The notes: generated from the letters alone by a model not told the origin. A DNA stretch of 64,000 bases from JALOOX01 sp964557955 (GCA_964557955.1 CAZLCS010000025.1:18232-82231); one strand, 5' to 3'. Positions 1 through 9,102 are shown, counted from the stretch's first letter. Made by a program: numbers and translations.

Positions 1-681
1 CATATCCATCAAATGGCTGAGGAAATGGAGGATGCAGGCCATTCCCTGGTTCTCCTGTGGTGCGACGACCATGTGTGCGGACTGATCGGGGTTGGAGACA
101 AGCTTCGCACTGAGGCACAGGAGTCTGTCCGCAGACTCAAAGAGCTTGGCCTTGAAAAGATCGTCATGCTCACCGGGGATAACGAAAGAACGGCAAGATC
201 CGTGGCGGAAGCCGTGGGTGTGGATGAGTATCGGGCAGGGCTGCTGCCGGAGGATAAGGTGAAAGCCGTCGCCCGATTGCGGGAAAAAGTTGGCCGGGTG
301 GCCGTTGTGGGAGACGGGGTCAACGATGCGCCCGCCATGGCGGAAGCCGGCCTTGGTATCGCCATGGGAGCCATGGGCTCGGATGCCGCCATCGAGACAG
401 CCGACATCGCCCTCATGTCGGATGACCTCGCTAAAATCCCCTGGCTCATCCAGCATTCCCGAAGGGTCCTGAGGACCATTCAGCAGAACATCGCCTTCGC
501 ACTGGGCCTCAAAGCCGTGTTCATTCTCCTGGCCTTGAGTGGCATGGCGACCCTCTGGTCCGCCATTGCCGCCGACATGGGAGCTTCACTGCTGGTGATT
601 TTCAACGCCCTGAGATTGTTGGGCTCGAAGCATGATGGAAGAATACCTGCCAATAGCGAGGTCGCGTTCTCCATGGGATGA
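1..681 (+). CDS. Heavy-metal P1B-type ATPase, C-terminal part (cut by window edge)
   Basis: This is the C-terminal part of a metal-exporting P-type ATPase; the reading frame is open at base 1 and continues upstream of the window. The visible part has the hinge motif MLTGDNERTA, then GDGVNDAPAMAEAGLGIAMG, and a final pair of membrane helices (about codons 160-215). This order is typical of ZntA/CadA-like pumps, which use ATP to export Zn, Cd or Pb across the inner membrane. The metal-binding CPC helix and the DKTGT phosphorylation site lie outside the window, so the substrate cannot be read. It is followed on the same strand by a Ser/Thr kinase gene 67 bases downstream. Confidence 0.9.
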   Translation, partial: HIHQMAEEMEDAGHSLVLLWCDDHVCGLIGVGDKLRTEAQESVRRLKELGLEKIVMLTGDNERTARSVAEAVGVDEYRAGLLPEDKVKAVARLREKVGRVAVVGDGVNDAPAMAEAGLGIAMGAMGSDAAIETADIALMSDDLAKIPWLIQHSRRVLRTIQQNIAFALGLKAVFILLALSGMATLWSAIAADMGASLLVIFNALRLLGSKHDGRIPANSEVAFSMG

Positions 682-748
682 GGTTTGGGGGAGTTGTTAC
701 CGCGAAACAGGGGTGAGCTCGAAAATCCGAGTGGGAGTCGATAACTCA

Positions 749-2641
749 ATGGATGAGCAGTTGACGGATACCTTTGAGACGGGAACGGTGCTGGACAACA
801 AATGGGTCATTCTCGGCTTCATCGGCCGCGGGGGAATGGGAGAGGTCTACCGGGCGCATCAGATCAATTTGGACCGGGATGTCGCCATCAAGGTGATTTC
901 TCAAAAATGGCTTCAGGAGCTCGATGACAATGAGTACGAATCCGACACCTGCCTCGAGCGTTTCCATCGCGAGGTGAAGGTGATGGCGCAGGTCCGTCAC
1001 CCAAACGTGCTCCAGATCTTCGATTACGGCACAGCCCCGGTAAAAAAAGACGAGCAGGAGGCCATGGTCGAATACATTGTCATGGAGTATGTGCCGGGCG
1101 GAACCCTGCGCAGCACCATGTCCGATGAAGGTTTCTATCCCGATGAAGACCGTTCGCGTGAATGGATTTCGAGCTATTTTCTGCCCGTCTTGGATGGAGT
1201 TCAAGCCCTGCATGCCCAGGGCATCGTTCATCGAGACCTCAAGCCTGAAAACGTTCTTCTCGATGGGAATGTTCCCAAACTGGCGGACTTCGGCCTGGCC
1301 CGCTCCTGCCGACTGGCTCCCGTCACCCAATCCATGGATATCAAGGGGACGCCACCCTACATGTCCCCTGAGCACTTCATGGATCTGAAGCGCACCGACG
1401 AGCGTGCGGACGTCTACTCGCTTGGAAAGATCCTCTACGAAGCGCTTGCCGGGAAGATGAAATCCGATCAGATCCCCTTCAAGCAGGCCCATCTGCCGGC
1501 TGGGGAAAGTCCGTTCTTCAAGCAATTGGACCACACCATACAGGAAGCCACCCATGAGGTCAGAAAGGAAAGACTCCCCTCGGTTGAAGCTCTCACCAAG
1601 GTCCTGCAGGATGTCTTGAGTGAACGTGATGCTGCCGTTGAAGGTGCTGGAGCGACTTCAGACAGGGGGCGTTCACGTTGGAGATCGATCGCATTGGGAC
1701 TGCTCTTCCTGCTCGCTTTGAGTGCAGCCGGAGGATTCTGGTTCTTTTTCGTCCATGAGAATCCACACAGCTCGAAGCCGGAGGCCCATCCCTCTTCTCC
1801 GGGCACTGTTGCGCAGCGGGATCAGGAAGCAGGGTTGACGGGAAAGCCTGCCGCTTCGGCAGACGGTGCCTCCCTCTCCAAACTGAGGAGTGAGGATGAG
1901 GATATCGTGCACCTCATTCCGGGCGGTTCGCTTGTTCTTCCCGAATCCTTTGGACCGAATGCCGCAGGGAAGGACATACAGATCGAGCCGTTCTACCTCG
2001 ATGAAACCCTGGTGACCGTGCATCAATATGTGGACTTTCTGAACAAAGTCTTGTCGAGAATCACGGTAAAGGACGGCGTCGTCCGCGGGGACGGGGAGAT
2101 CTGGCTCCTCATGGGTGAAGTTCGAAAGGGTTATGAGCCCATCGTTTTTGAAGGCGGGGAGTTCCATGTGCAGTATGCTCAGCATGCGTCCAATCCCGTG
2201 CTTCGTGTGACCGGATCGGGAGCGCTGGCCTATGTAAAGCATTACGGCAGGCGATTGCTCACCGAGACCGAGTGGCTCTACGTGGTGACAACGGGTAATG
2301 GACCGCGCCAGAAGCCTTCTGAAACGGGCACTGCATTGTCGGGAAGCACTCCACCCTCCTCATCCGTCTCGCCGCCGGGCTTCAGCATCCCTTTGCCTGT
2401 AAGCGTTTACCCGCCCAATGCCCACGGCATTCGCGGCTTGAATGGTCCCGTTGGAGAATGGGGATTGCGAGGATCTTCAACACCATCAACGGCACAGGGA
2501 TCGAGCCAGGAATTCGTGGTTCTTGGGAGCGCTTTGAATCGATCCGAACAGCAGGGTGTCATACCCCCATCGCTGCGGCGCCATCCCTGGGAAGCGTTTG
2601 ATGAGGTCGGATTTCGGTGCGCTCGGAGTGTCGCTCCCTGA
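749..2641 (+). CDS. Membrane Ser/Thr protein kinase with C-terminal FGE-sulfatase-like domain
   Basis: About 630 residues. The N-terminal half is a Hanks-type kinase: glycine loop GRGGMGEVYRA (about residue 26), VAIK lysine, catalytic loop HRDLKPEN (about 160), DFGLA (about 180) and GTPPYMSPE. A single membrane helix lies at about 312-336. The C-terminal part (about 390-630) resembles the formylglycine-generating-enzyme/sulfatase-modifying fold: an IPGG-like start, LTETEWLYV, a GPVGEW motif and a GFRCARS end. The likely layout is a cytoplasmic kinase with a periplasmic sensor. ATG 749 is chosen because the conserved kinase sequence starts soon after it; GTG 731 is an alternative. A PP2C phosphatase 600 bases downstream is the likely antagonist. 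Signal and targets are unknown. Confidence 0.88.
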   Translation: MDEQLTDTFETGTVLDNKWVILGFIGRGGMGEVYRAHQINLDRDVAIKVISQKWLQELDDNEYESDTCLERFHREVKVMAQVRHPNVLQIFDYGTAPVKKDEQEAMVEYIVMEYVPGGTLRSTMSDEGFYPDEDRSREWISSYFLPVLDGVQALHAQGIVHRDLKPENVLLDGNVPKLADFGLARSCRLAPVTQSMDIKGTPPYMSPEHFMDLKRTDERADVYSLGKILYEALAGKMKSDQIPFKQAHLPAGESPFFKQLDHTIQEATHEVRKERLPSVEALTKVLQDVLSERDAAVEGAGATSDRGRSRWRSIALGLLFLLALSAAGGFWFFFVHENPHSSKPEAHPSSPGTVAQRDQEAGLTGKPAASADGASLSKLRSEDEDIVHLIPGGSLVLPESFGPNAAGKDIQIEPFYLDETLVTVHQYVDFLNKVLSRITVKDGVVRGDGEIWLLMGEVRKGYEPIVFEGGEFHVQYAQHASNPVLRVTGSGALAYVKHYGRRLLTETEWLYVVTTGNGPRQKPSETGTALSGSTPPSSSVSPPGFSIPLPVSVYPPNAHGIRGLNGPVGEWGLRGSSTPSTAQGSSQEFVVLGSALNRSEQQGVIPPSLRRHPWEAFDEVGFRCARSVAP

Positions 2642-2680
2642 AGGCTGGTCGCACCATGCGGTGAAAAGATCGCAACAGGT

Positions 2681-2763
2681 GTGGGAGACGAGCTTTAACC
2701 ATGCACCCGGCATGGTGGAAACAGGCCTTGGCATTGCCATGGGCTCGGATGCTGCCATTTGAA
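2681..2763 (+). pseudogene. Fragment of heavy-metal P-type ATPase hinge region
   Basis: About 80 bases just after the kinase gene align with bases 309-403 of the ATPase gene at the window start. The translated remnant contains HAPGMVETGLGIAMGSDAAI, a degraded match to the GDGVNDAPAMAEAGLGIAMG region, with nine bases missing and many substitutions. It has no start and soon reaches a stop. It is a decayed ATPase fragment, from a duplication or a second lost ATPase gene; the kinase gene sits between the two copies. Confidence 0.7.
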
Positions 2764-2854
2764 CGTGCTCCAGCTTTCGCGTGAAGCTGCAAAGATCAAA
2801 ACATTCCAATGCCATTCGGTGCTATCTCGGCCACACATGATATGGAGGATCACT

Positions 2855-3160
2855 ATGGATGATGAAAAGAAGAAGGCCGGAACGGAAGACGAAGTTGAGT
2901 TGGCTGAAGATCTGAACTCCTTGCGGACAGACGAAGAAGGAATGAGCCCGGCTACTGCCGCACTCGTCATCGAGAAAAAACTGCGAACGAAAATAATGCA
3001 GGATTACGACCTCTTGGAGGTTGAGAACAAAGGCCGTTACTATGTGGCCAAAGCCTATAGCAAGGATGGAAGCTGGCTCAATGAATTGCTGATCGACAAG
3101 CAGAGCGGCACCATCCAGGTGGTTAACCGGATGAAGAGGGGCAGTGCCAAAGAACGCTAA
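2855..3160 (+). CDS. Small hypothetical protein, PepSY-like C-terminal half
   Basis: 101 residues, acidic N-terminus (MDDEKKKAGTEDEVELAED), no signal peptide. The second half (YDLLEVENKGRYYVAKAYSKDG followed by LLIDKQSGTIQ) has the look of a PepSY-type fold, in which a modified side chain is described by beta strands; this is a resemblance only. The start is set by a good ribosome binding site (tggagga, 2843-2849) six bases before ATG 2855; a longer upstream reading is not supported. It lies between the kinase and phosphatase genes and may belong with them. Confidence 0.6.
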   Translation: MDDEKKKAGTEDEVELAEDLNSLRTDEEGMSPATAALVIEKKLRTKIMQDYDLLEVENKGRYYVAKAYSKDGSWLNELLIDKQSGTIQVVNRMKRGSAKER

Positions 3161-3240
3161 AGATTTTGGTCAACCGCTACCATGGAATCATTGAATTTTT
3201 ACAACAATAGTCCAACTGCAATAATCCACGGATAGAGAGC

Positions 3241-3948
3241 ATGAAGATCGTGGCCGTTACCCATCTGGGGTTTGTCCGAAAAAATAACGAAGATCGCCTT
3301 CTGGCCAGGACTTACGCGGATGGAACGGGTCTTCTTGCAGTCGCCGACGGACTGGGGGGACATGAGGCTGGAGAGCGTGCTGCGCAGATGGCCGTGTCCG
3401 CGCTGCAGGGCCTCGATGTTGATGCGGTGGATGTCGATGAACGATTGGTGTCACTGGTCTGCACCATGAACCGAGACATACTGAAGGAGGCGGCCCGAGA
3501 CTCCACGTTTAAAAAGATGGGGACAACGTTGACGGCGGCGCTGGTCCGAAATGGAACGGCGCACTGGATCCATGTGGGTGACAGCAGGCTCTATCTGTTT
3601 CGAGACCGGATCCTCGTACAGATCACAGAGGATCAGACTCCTCTGGGCATTCTTGTCCGGGGCGGCGAGATCTCAAAAGAGGAAGCCAGGCTTCATCCAC
3701 TGCGCAACTTACTCATGAGCTGTCTCGGTCGTGAGGAGTGCGAAGTGGATTCCGGGACCTTGGAGCTCAGCGCCGGCGATCTGCTTTTGCTCACCACGGA
3801 TGGCCTTCATGACAGCATCCCCGAGGAAAAGCTCATCTCCCTTTTGCTGGAAAACGAGGGCCTCCAGGCGAAAGCGGATGCAATGATTCAGGCAGGCCTT
3901 GCAGCCGGCGGCGTGGACAACATCTCTCTGGTTGCGGCCGAAGTGTAA
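3241..3948 (+). CDS. PP2C-family Ser/Thr protein phosphatase (Stp/PppA type)
   Basis: 235 residues spanning the whole PP2C catalytic domain. Metal-binding motifs are present in order: NNEDR near residue 16, VADGLGGHEAGE near 35, GTTLTAAL, HVGDSRLY near 109, TTDGLHD near 184 and GGVDNISL near 223. Enzymes of this family remove phosphate from Ser/Thr using two metal ions and usually counter a Hanks-type kinase encoded nearby; here that is the kinase at 749-2641. No membrane segment is seen, so it is cytoplasmic. Confidence 0.92.
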   Translation: MKIVAVTHLGFVRKNNEDRLLARTYADGTGLLAVADGLGGHEAGERAAQMAVSALQGLDVDAVDVDERLVSLVCTMNRDILKEAARDSTFKKMGTTLTAALVRNGTAHWIHVGDSRLYLFRDRILVQITEDQTPLGILVRGGEISKEEARLHPLRNLLMSCLGREECEVDSGTLELSAGDLLLLTTDGLHDSIPEEKLISLLLENEGLQAKADAMIQAGLAAGGVDNISLVAAEV

Positions 3949-4067
3949 CGACAACTCCTGGCGGCGCAAAGAAATGTAGCCCGGTGTGATGGTTTTCATG
4001 TTCTGCGTGTACATGAGGCAGAAAGGGCGAATTCGGCGATAGTTGGTAACTGCCAAGGAGGTTTTGC

Positions 4068-4409
4068 ATGGGCATTTTTGGGAAACGCGTTGTGATGGTT
4101 TTGCTTGTGGCGGCCATGCTGTTCAGCATGGTCGGTGCGGGAATGGCAGCGAGCGGTAGTTCAGGTGCCGGAGATACTACCGGTGAGGCAGGCAACAGCT
4201 TCAGCGGTGGCGGAAGCAGTTCTGGTTCCGGACATGGTGGCAGCGGTGGCTCGGGTGGCGGCCATGGTGGAGGCGGTGACAGCGGCTCCGGTGGTCATGG
4301 TGGTGGCGGGGCCTCAGGGGGCGGCCATGGCGGAGGTTCTGGTGGTGGACATGGTGGGGGTGATGGCGGTTCCGGAGGTGGTGGCGGCGGCGGTGGAGGA
4401 TGTCGCTAA
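4068..4409 (+). CDS. Secreted Gly/Ser/His-rich protein ending in poly-Gly-Cys-Arg
   Basis: 113 residues. A signal peptide (MGIFGKRVVMVLLVAAMLFSM, then GAGMAA) is followed almost entirely by Gly, Ser and His in GGHGGG/GGSGG units, and the last residues are a run of Gly then Cys-Arg. A ribosome binding site (aaggagg, 4055-4061) precedes ATG 4068. The same poly-Gly-Cys-Arg end occurs in the protein at 16109-17128, so it may be a sorting or processing tail. The His content could bind metal ions, which fits the neighbouring metal efflux genes; this is inference. Confidence 0.7.
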   Translation: MGIFGKRVVMVLLVAAMLFSMVGAGMAASGSSGAGDTTGEAGNSFSGGGSSSGSGHGGSGGSGGGHGGGGDSGSGGHGGGGASGGGHGGGSGGGHGGGDGGSGGGGGGGGGCR

Positions 4410-4501
4410 GCCAACCGTGATTCACTTTATCACGAGAAGAATTGGAGAGTCGTCGATCCAGCGTTTTTGATTTCGACCTGACATGACAACGCCGACAGCC
4501 C

Positions 4502-4526
4502 AGCCGAGTCCACGGACTCGGCTTTT
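4502..4526 (+). terminator. Rho-independent terminator after the Gly-rich gene
   Basis: A perfect 10-bp stem (agccgagtcc / ggactcggct, central ac) is followed by a short T run. It lies about 95 bases after the Gly-rich gene and would stop rightward transcription from the kinase-phosphatase block. Confidence 0.75.
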
Positions 4527-4699
4527 CGTGCTGCATGGCTCATAGTCAAGTCAACCTCCCTCATGGAACCCTATGAGGGTGCACCGTGGGTATCGATGCG
4601 TACATCTGAGGCAATTGAGGCGATTCTTTCCTCATGAGCCTTTCGCAAAAGCGCATCGAGCTCCAAGGTCGATTCATCTCCGGTGTGATAAGCCCTCCA

Positions 4700-5098
4700 C
4701 TACCTGACACTGATCCTGTACCAGAAAGCCCCTGCGATTCCCCAAATGAAGTTAAGGCCTACGACGAGGACGGGCGTCAGAGTGCCAAACCCAAGCCCCA
4801 GCACTCCCTTCCCCATGCTGGGGAGCACGAGAAAGAGCATCACAGCGGAAGGAAGCAGGCTGAACAGGATACCCCTCCAAAGGGGACGGTCTTCCAGAAA
4901 TGGTGTGGCGAAAAGAAGCCCGAAGAGGCCTCCCCAAACGAGTCTTGGATAAAGCCAGGGCGGAGTGAAATCCGGCCTCATCCCAATTCCCAGAAGGGTC
5001 GTTATGCCAAAAGCTCCCAAGAGCCAGATGTTCACACTGTCGATGAACGCACCGACAAGTCCCCCGGTAAAACCGCCACTCAGTTTTCTGATCAGCAT
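4700..5098 (-). CDS. Small integral membrane protein, function unknown
   Basis: 132 residues with about four hydrophobic segments (for example GLVGAFIDSVNIWLLGAFGI and GILFSLLPSAVMLFLVLP) joined by short loops, ending WYRISVR. The reverse-strand start has a gaggag ribosome binding site about eight bases upstream. It is the only leftward gene in the first 17 kb. I do not recognise the family; a small inner-membrane protein is all that can be said. Confidence 0.6.
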   Translation of the reverse strand: MLIRKLSGGFTGGLVGAFIDSVNIWLLGAFGITTLLGIGMRPDFTPPWLYPRLVWGGLFGLLFATPFLEDRPLWRGILFSLLPSAVMLFLVLPSMGKGVLGLGFGTLTPVLVVGLNFIWGIAGAFWYRISVR

Positions 5099-5333
5099 AA
5101 GCTCACTCCTCGCTCACTACCGCAAAGGCACCATCCCTGACCTGAGTGAAAAGATAGGCACCCGTGACATGATCGGTAAGTCCAGGCCCCTTGCGGTCTC
5201 AAAATGCTTCCCGTCAAAGGATATATGGGGCCAATTCAGCTCTGTATGGTTGCTTGCGCCCTTGACATTCCCTCATAAGATCGTTAATTGGTGGCTCAAT
5301 TTTCGAAGCTCCAATGGAATCTATGGGGATTGG

Positions 5334-5786
5334 ATGGAAGTGTTCAGAACCAAAGCAGCTGCAGTGTGGGTGGGGCTCTTAGCGTGCTTCTGTCTCACGG
5401 TCGTAAGTGGTGCAGGACTTGCGGTCTGTTACGCCAAGGACGGACACACGACGGTGGAGTCTCTCAACAGGTTTTTTTGCCAGCTGGATTCTGCCTCAAA
5501 TTCTCCCGTACGTGGCGACGCGGCCCAAGAGCCTGGGGCTTTGAGCCTTTTCGAGGAAGAATGCTGCGGCCCCTGTCTGGACGTATTTCTGACGGGAAAT
5601 CGAGTATTTTCAACCCCCATATCCCATCGGCATCTGCTCGCATCACCACAGCCGCTGCTATTGGGACCTGCTTCCCTAACCTGTTCGGCCGATGCACACT
5701 CGGCTGACCGCACGGGATCGACGGGCTCTCTTTCCTTTCCCGACTGCTGCCTCTCGTCACTGCGCACAACAATTCTTCTGATCTAA
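5334..5786 (+). CDS. Exported protein with CCGPC motif upstream of the efflux operon
   Basis: About 150 residues. It starts with a signal-peptide-like segment (WVGLLACFCLTVVSGAGLAV), then the sequence VCYAKDGHTTVES and, further on, EECCGPCLDV. In my memory of related genomes, short exported proteins with this arrangement (a C-x-x-DGH start and a later C-G-P-C-x-D motif) often precede czc-type operons, so the identification has some support. The Cys and His suggest metal or redox chemistry in the periplasm. ATG 5334 is taken because the signal peptide begins there; the open frame further upstream overlaps the opposite-strand gene and looks spurious. Confidence 0.6.
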   Translation: MEVFRTKAAAVWVGLLACFCLTVVSGAGLAVCYAKDGHTTVESLNRFFCQLDSASNSPVRGDAAQEPGALSLFEEECCGPCLDVFLTGNRVFSTPISHRHLLASPQPLLLGPASLTCSADAHSADRTGSTGSLSFPDCCLSSLRTTILLI

Positions 5787-5949
5787 AGCCCCATTTTCTT
5801 TATTGACGCGTCGTTCCTTCGCTGTTTCCAAGCATCATTACAGGTTTATCTTTCATAGAAGACAACGGACACTCAAAACCTGCCCGTGATCATGCTCAGA
5901 TGGAATCATGTGGCGATTCGTTGTTCTCAAATGCTGAAGGAGGGGTTTC

Positions 5950-7335
5950 ATGCCATTCATGGAGAGGGGATATCCTTGGTTCGCCCTGGCTTGTCTAGCC
6001 CTGTTTCTTTGCGGCTGCTCTGCACGGCCAGTTGCCGATACGGCGTGGCCGGAGCCTCGGTCCCTGGGGAGTGACTTAAGCTCCTATAAGGCTCCGCTGG
6101 AATCGGAAAAGGCTCCCGTTGATTTCTCGGGAAAAGGCGAAACCGGCGAAGCTCTGACCCTGCGCCAAGCGCTCTCCCGGGCTCTCATGAGCAATCCCGG
6201 GCTTGCCGGGTTCTCGTGGGAGGTTCGGGCCGGCGAAGCTCGAACCCTGCAGGCGGGCCTCCCGCCCAACCCCGAGGTGGAAGCCGAGGTGGAGAATTTC
6301 GGCGGGTCGAAGGAGTTGTCCGGCCTGGATGCTGCCGAGACCACGGTTGCGCTGAGCCAGCTGATCGAGCTGGGCGGCAAACGATCGAGGCGCGAGCGTG
6401 TGGCCGCCCTCGAGAGGGACCTTGCCGGGTGGGACTATGAAGCCAAGAGGCTCGACGTTCTGACGGATGTCTCCAAGGCTTTTGTGGATGTGCTGGGAGC
6501 CCAGGAGAACCTCGCCTATACCCGGGAGCTTGTCGGGCTTGCCGAGGCCACCCATCGGACCGTGGCCGAGCGCGTGGAAGCCGGCAAGGTTTCCCCCCTG
6601 GAAGCGACCAAGGCCGGGGTCAGCCTCTCCAATACGAGAATCGAGCACGAGAAGGCCAGGAGCGAGCTCGCCGCCGCTCGAAAGAAGCTTGCCGCCCTTT
6701 GGGGCGCATCCTCTCCATCGTTCGAGGAGGTCCAGGGCACCCTTGAAACTCTGACTCCGGTGCCTTCCGCCGAGAATTTGCAGCAATTCGTCTCACAGAA
6801 CCCGGACATAGCGCGATGGGTCAAGGAGGCGGAGCAGCGCACAGCGGCCCTGGATCTCGAGAAGGCCAAACGGATTCCCGACCTGACGGTCAAAGGAGGA
6901 GTCAGATACTTCAGCGAGACCGAGGACAACGCGTTCGTCGTGGGCGTATCGATCCCAATTCCGCTCTTCGATCGCAACCAGGGAGGAGTTCTCGAGGCGA
7001 AGTACAAGCTCGCCAAGGCTCGTGAGGAATCCCGGGCGGCCGAGGCCAAAGTGGGGGCATCTCTCGCCGAATCCTACCAGTTGCTGGCATTCTCACACGA
7101 ACAGGCCACGGCGTTGAAAAACCAGGTGCTTCCCGCCGCCGAAGAGGCGTTCAACGCAGCGGAAGAGGGATACCGCGAAGGGAAGTTCGATTTTCTGGAA
7201 TTTCTCGACGCTCAGCGGACCCTCTTCGAGGCGAAGGGAAGTTACATAGAATCGCTGGCCTCCTATCACAAAGCGAAAGCCGATGTCGAACGGTTGATCG
7301 GATCGAGCCTCGATGATGTCAGAAATACTCGGTAA
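5950..7335 (+). CDS. czcC: Outer-membrane efflux protein, CzcC/TolC family lipoprotein
   Basis: 461 residues. The N-terminus has a lipoprotein signal peptide with lipobox FLCGC (Cys about residue 19). The rest is the two-repeat helical layout of outer-membrane factors, with GNPE-like PPNPEVEAEVENFGG, LSQLIELGGKRSRR and, in the second repeat, VSIPIPLFDRNQG, all typical of CzcC. It forms the outer-membrane channel of a tripartite metal efflux pump. The ribosome binding site aaggagg (5937-5943) fixes the start. It is first in an operon with the adaptor at 7669 and pump at 9130. Confidence 0.92.
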   Translation: MPFMERGYPWFALACLALFLCGCSARPVADTAWPEPRSLGSDLSSYKAPLESEKAPVDFSGKGETGEALTLRQALSRALMSNPGLAGFSWEVRAGEARTLQAGLPPNPEVEAEVENFGGSKELSGLDAAETTVALSQLIELGGKRSRRERVAALERDLAGWDYEAKRLDVLTDVSKAFVDVLGAQENLAYTRELVGLAEATHRTVAERVEAGKVSPLEATKAGVSLSNTRIEHEKARSELAAARKKLAALWGASSPSFEEVQGTLETLTPVPSAENLQQFVSQNPDIARWVKEAEQRTAALDLEKAKRIPDLTVKGGVRYFSETEDNAFVVGVSIPIPLFDRNQGGVLEAKYKLAKAREESRAAEAKVGASLAESYQLLAFSHEQATALKNQVLPAAEEAFNAAEEGYREGKFDFLEFLDAQRTLFEAKGSYIESLASYHKAKADVERLIGSSLDDVRNTR

Positions 7336-7351
7336 TGAAAGGATAGCTCCT

Positions 7352-7624
7352 GTGAACAGATGGATCGTCACTCTTGGTGCGTTAACTCTGGCATTCGTCT
7401 TGTGGGAGTTTTCCCTTTGGGGTCTGAACCTCGATCCCGTTGAGGCTGACCAGAGGAGTGATATAGCTCCGTTGAAAAGCGAAGCCCATCTTGGGCACAA
7501 GCATTCGAAGTCGGAGGTCGGCCACCAAAAGGATGATTCTTACATGGATGACCATGCTGGACACGATCACGCCGGGCACTCCCACGAAAGCGAGAGGGAG
7601 AAGGACTTGAAGGAAACCAACTGA
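7352..7624 (+). CDS. Small His-rich membrane-anchored protein of the efflux operon
   Basis: About 90 residues. A single N-terminal hydrophobic helix (WIVTLGALTLAFVLWEFSLW) is followed by a His/Asp/Glu-rich tail (HLGHKHSK, DDHAGHDHAGHSHE). The tail probably binds metal ions in the periplasm and feeds or buffers the efflux pump; this is inferred from composition and position. GTG 7352 is preferred because gaaagga lies eight bases upstream; an ATG at 7313, overlapping the end of czcC, is the alternative. Confidence 0.65.
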   Translation: MNRWIVTLGALTLAFVLWEFSLWGLNLDPVEADQRSDIAPLKSEAHLGHKHSKSEVGHQKDDSYMDDHAGHDHAGHSHESEREKDLKETN

Positions 7625-7668
7625 GAGCTCGGCGGAAACTTCAGCACACGAGTACAGGGAGAAAAACG

Positions 7669-9102
7669 ATGAAGACAGTGGGAGCTGTTTTGTACAGGGT
7701 GCTCTTAGGGTCCGGGGTGGTGTTTGTGTTATGGGCGTTTTCCCACCTCAGTCCAGCGACTCTGTTTGCTGCTGAATCGACAAAAGAGAAAGCCCATGAC
7801 CACTCCGGGGAGAAAGCCGGAGCTCACTCCTATCGCGAGAAGAAGACGGCCAAACCTCAAGTCGCACCGAAGGACGGTCATGCCCACGAGGAAGAAGAGA
7901 ACCATTCCGGCCATGAGCATGACAAGGCGGAAGCGCCCAACAAGGACGAGCCCGGCAAGCCTCACTCCGGCCACGAGGATCCGCAGGGCAGGAGCAAGAA
8001 GGATGAGCCCGGTCACGACGAGCATGAAGATGAGCAGATCGTCCGTCTGAACGATGCAGAGATGAAGCAGTACGGCATCGAGATTGGGATCGCAGGCGAA
8101 GGGAGCCTGGAGAGCGCCATGAGCCTCCCGGGTGAAGTGGCCCTCGACGCAGACCGGGTGACGCACATCGTGCCAAGGATTCCCGGCGTCGTGAGAGAAG
8201 TCCGAAAGAGACTTGGCGACACGGTCAAACAGGGTGAGATCATGGCCGTCATCGAAAGCCGCGAGCTTGCGGATTCCAAGGCGGAATACCTCGCCGGGCT
8301 CGAGCGGGTCAGCCTGGCTCAGGCCAAATTCAGCAGGGAGGAGAAGCTCTGGAAAAAGGGGATCTCGTCCGAGCAGGAGTACCTGGACGCAAAGCAGGCC
8401 CTTGCCGAGGCGCGCATCGCCCTGCGCACTTCCGAGCAGAAGCTCTACGCCCTCGGCTTCTCCAATCAGTATGTGAAACAGCTTCCCTCCCACCCGGAGC
8501 ACTCCCTCACCCGCTTCGAGATCATTGCTCCCTTCGATTCCACGGTCATTGAAAAGCACATCTCGCTCGGAGAAATGCTGAAAGACGACACCGAGGCCTT
8601 CGTCGTCGCGGATCTCGGCTCCGTCTGGGTGAATCTCAACGTTTACCAGAAGGACCTGGGAAGGATTCGGAGCGGCCAGCAGGTGGTCATCAACTACGGC
8701 GAGGACGCTGAGCAGTGCGGCATGGCATGCCAGGGAAAAATCGCCTTCATCGAGCCCATCGTCAAAGGCGAAACCAGAACGGCCCTCGCCCGTGTCATTG
8801 CTCCCAATCCGGACAGGAGTCTGCGACCCGGGATGTTCGTTACGGCCAGGGTCGTCACCGATGACGCCCGGGCTGCCATCGTGGTTCCGGCGCCGGCATT
8901 GCAGAAGGTTGGAGAGCAGACGGTCGTCTTCGTAAAGACCTCGGAGGGCTTTGAACCGAGACCCGTGAAAACCGGGCGATCCACGGAGGAAGGTGTCGAA
9001 ATCGTTTCCGGACTCAAGGCCGGAGAACGGTACGCCAGGAAGGGAACCTTGACGCTCAAGGCTCAAGTCTCAAAGAGCGAGTTCGGTGGGCATTCACACT
9101 AG
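7669..9102 (+). CDS. czcB: RND efflux periplasmic adaptor, CzcB/HlyD family
   Basis: 477 residues. An N-terminal signal/anchor helix is followed by a long His- and Glu-rich stretch (about 40-125, e.g. HAHEEEENHSGHEHDKAE). The adaptor core then shows a lipoyl-like half-motif (IPGVVREVRKRLGDTVKQGE), a coiled-coil hairpin (ADSKAEYLAGLERVSLAQAK), the second half (FEIIAPFDSTVIEKHISLGE) and a beta-barrel with RSLRPGMFVTARV. It links the CzcA pump to the CzcC channel. The His-rich insert is typical of Zn/Cd/Co adaptors. The start has agggagaaa about seven bases upstream. Confidence 0.93.
   Translation: MKTVGAVLYRVLLGSGVVFVLWAFSHLSPATLFAAESTKEKAHDHSGEKAGAHSYREKKTAKPQVAPKDGHAHEEEENHSGHEHDKAEAPNKDEPGKPHSGHEDPQGRSKKDEPGHDEHEDEQIVRLNDAEMKQYGIEIGIAGEGSLESAMSLPGEVALDADRVTHIVPRIPGVVREVRKRLGDTVKQGEIMAVIESRELADSKAEYLAGLERVSLAQAKFSREEKLWKKGISSEQEYLDAKQALAEARIALRTSEQKLYALGFSNQYVKQLPSHPEHSLTRFEIIAPFDSTVIEKHISLGEMLKDDTEAFVVADLGSVWVNLNVYQKDLGRIRSGQQVVINYGEDAEQCGMACQGKIAFIEPIVKGETRTALARVIAPNPDRSLRPGMFVTARVVTDDARAAIVVPAPALQKVGEQTVVFVKTSEGFEPRPVKTGRSTEEGVEIVSGLKAGERYARKGTLTLKAQVSKSEFGGHSH

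Noticed and set aside
4965..5333. 5' extension of the exported CCGPC protein
   Set aside because: It overlaps the opposite-strand membrane protein gene and lacks a signal peptide; the sequence becomes protein-like only from ATG 5334.
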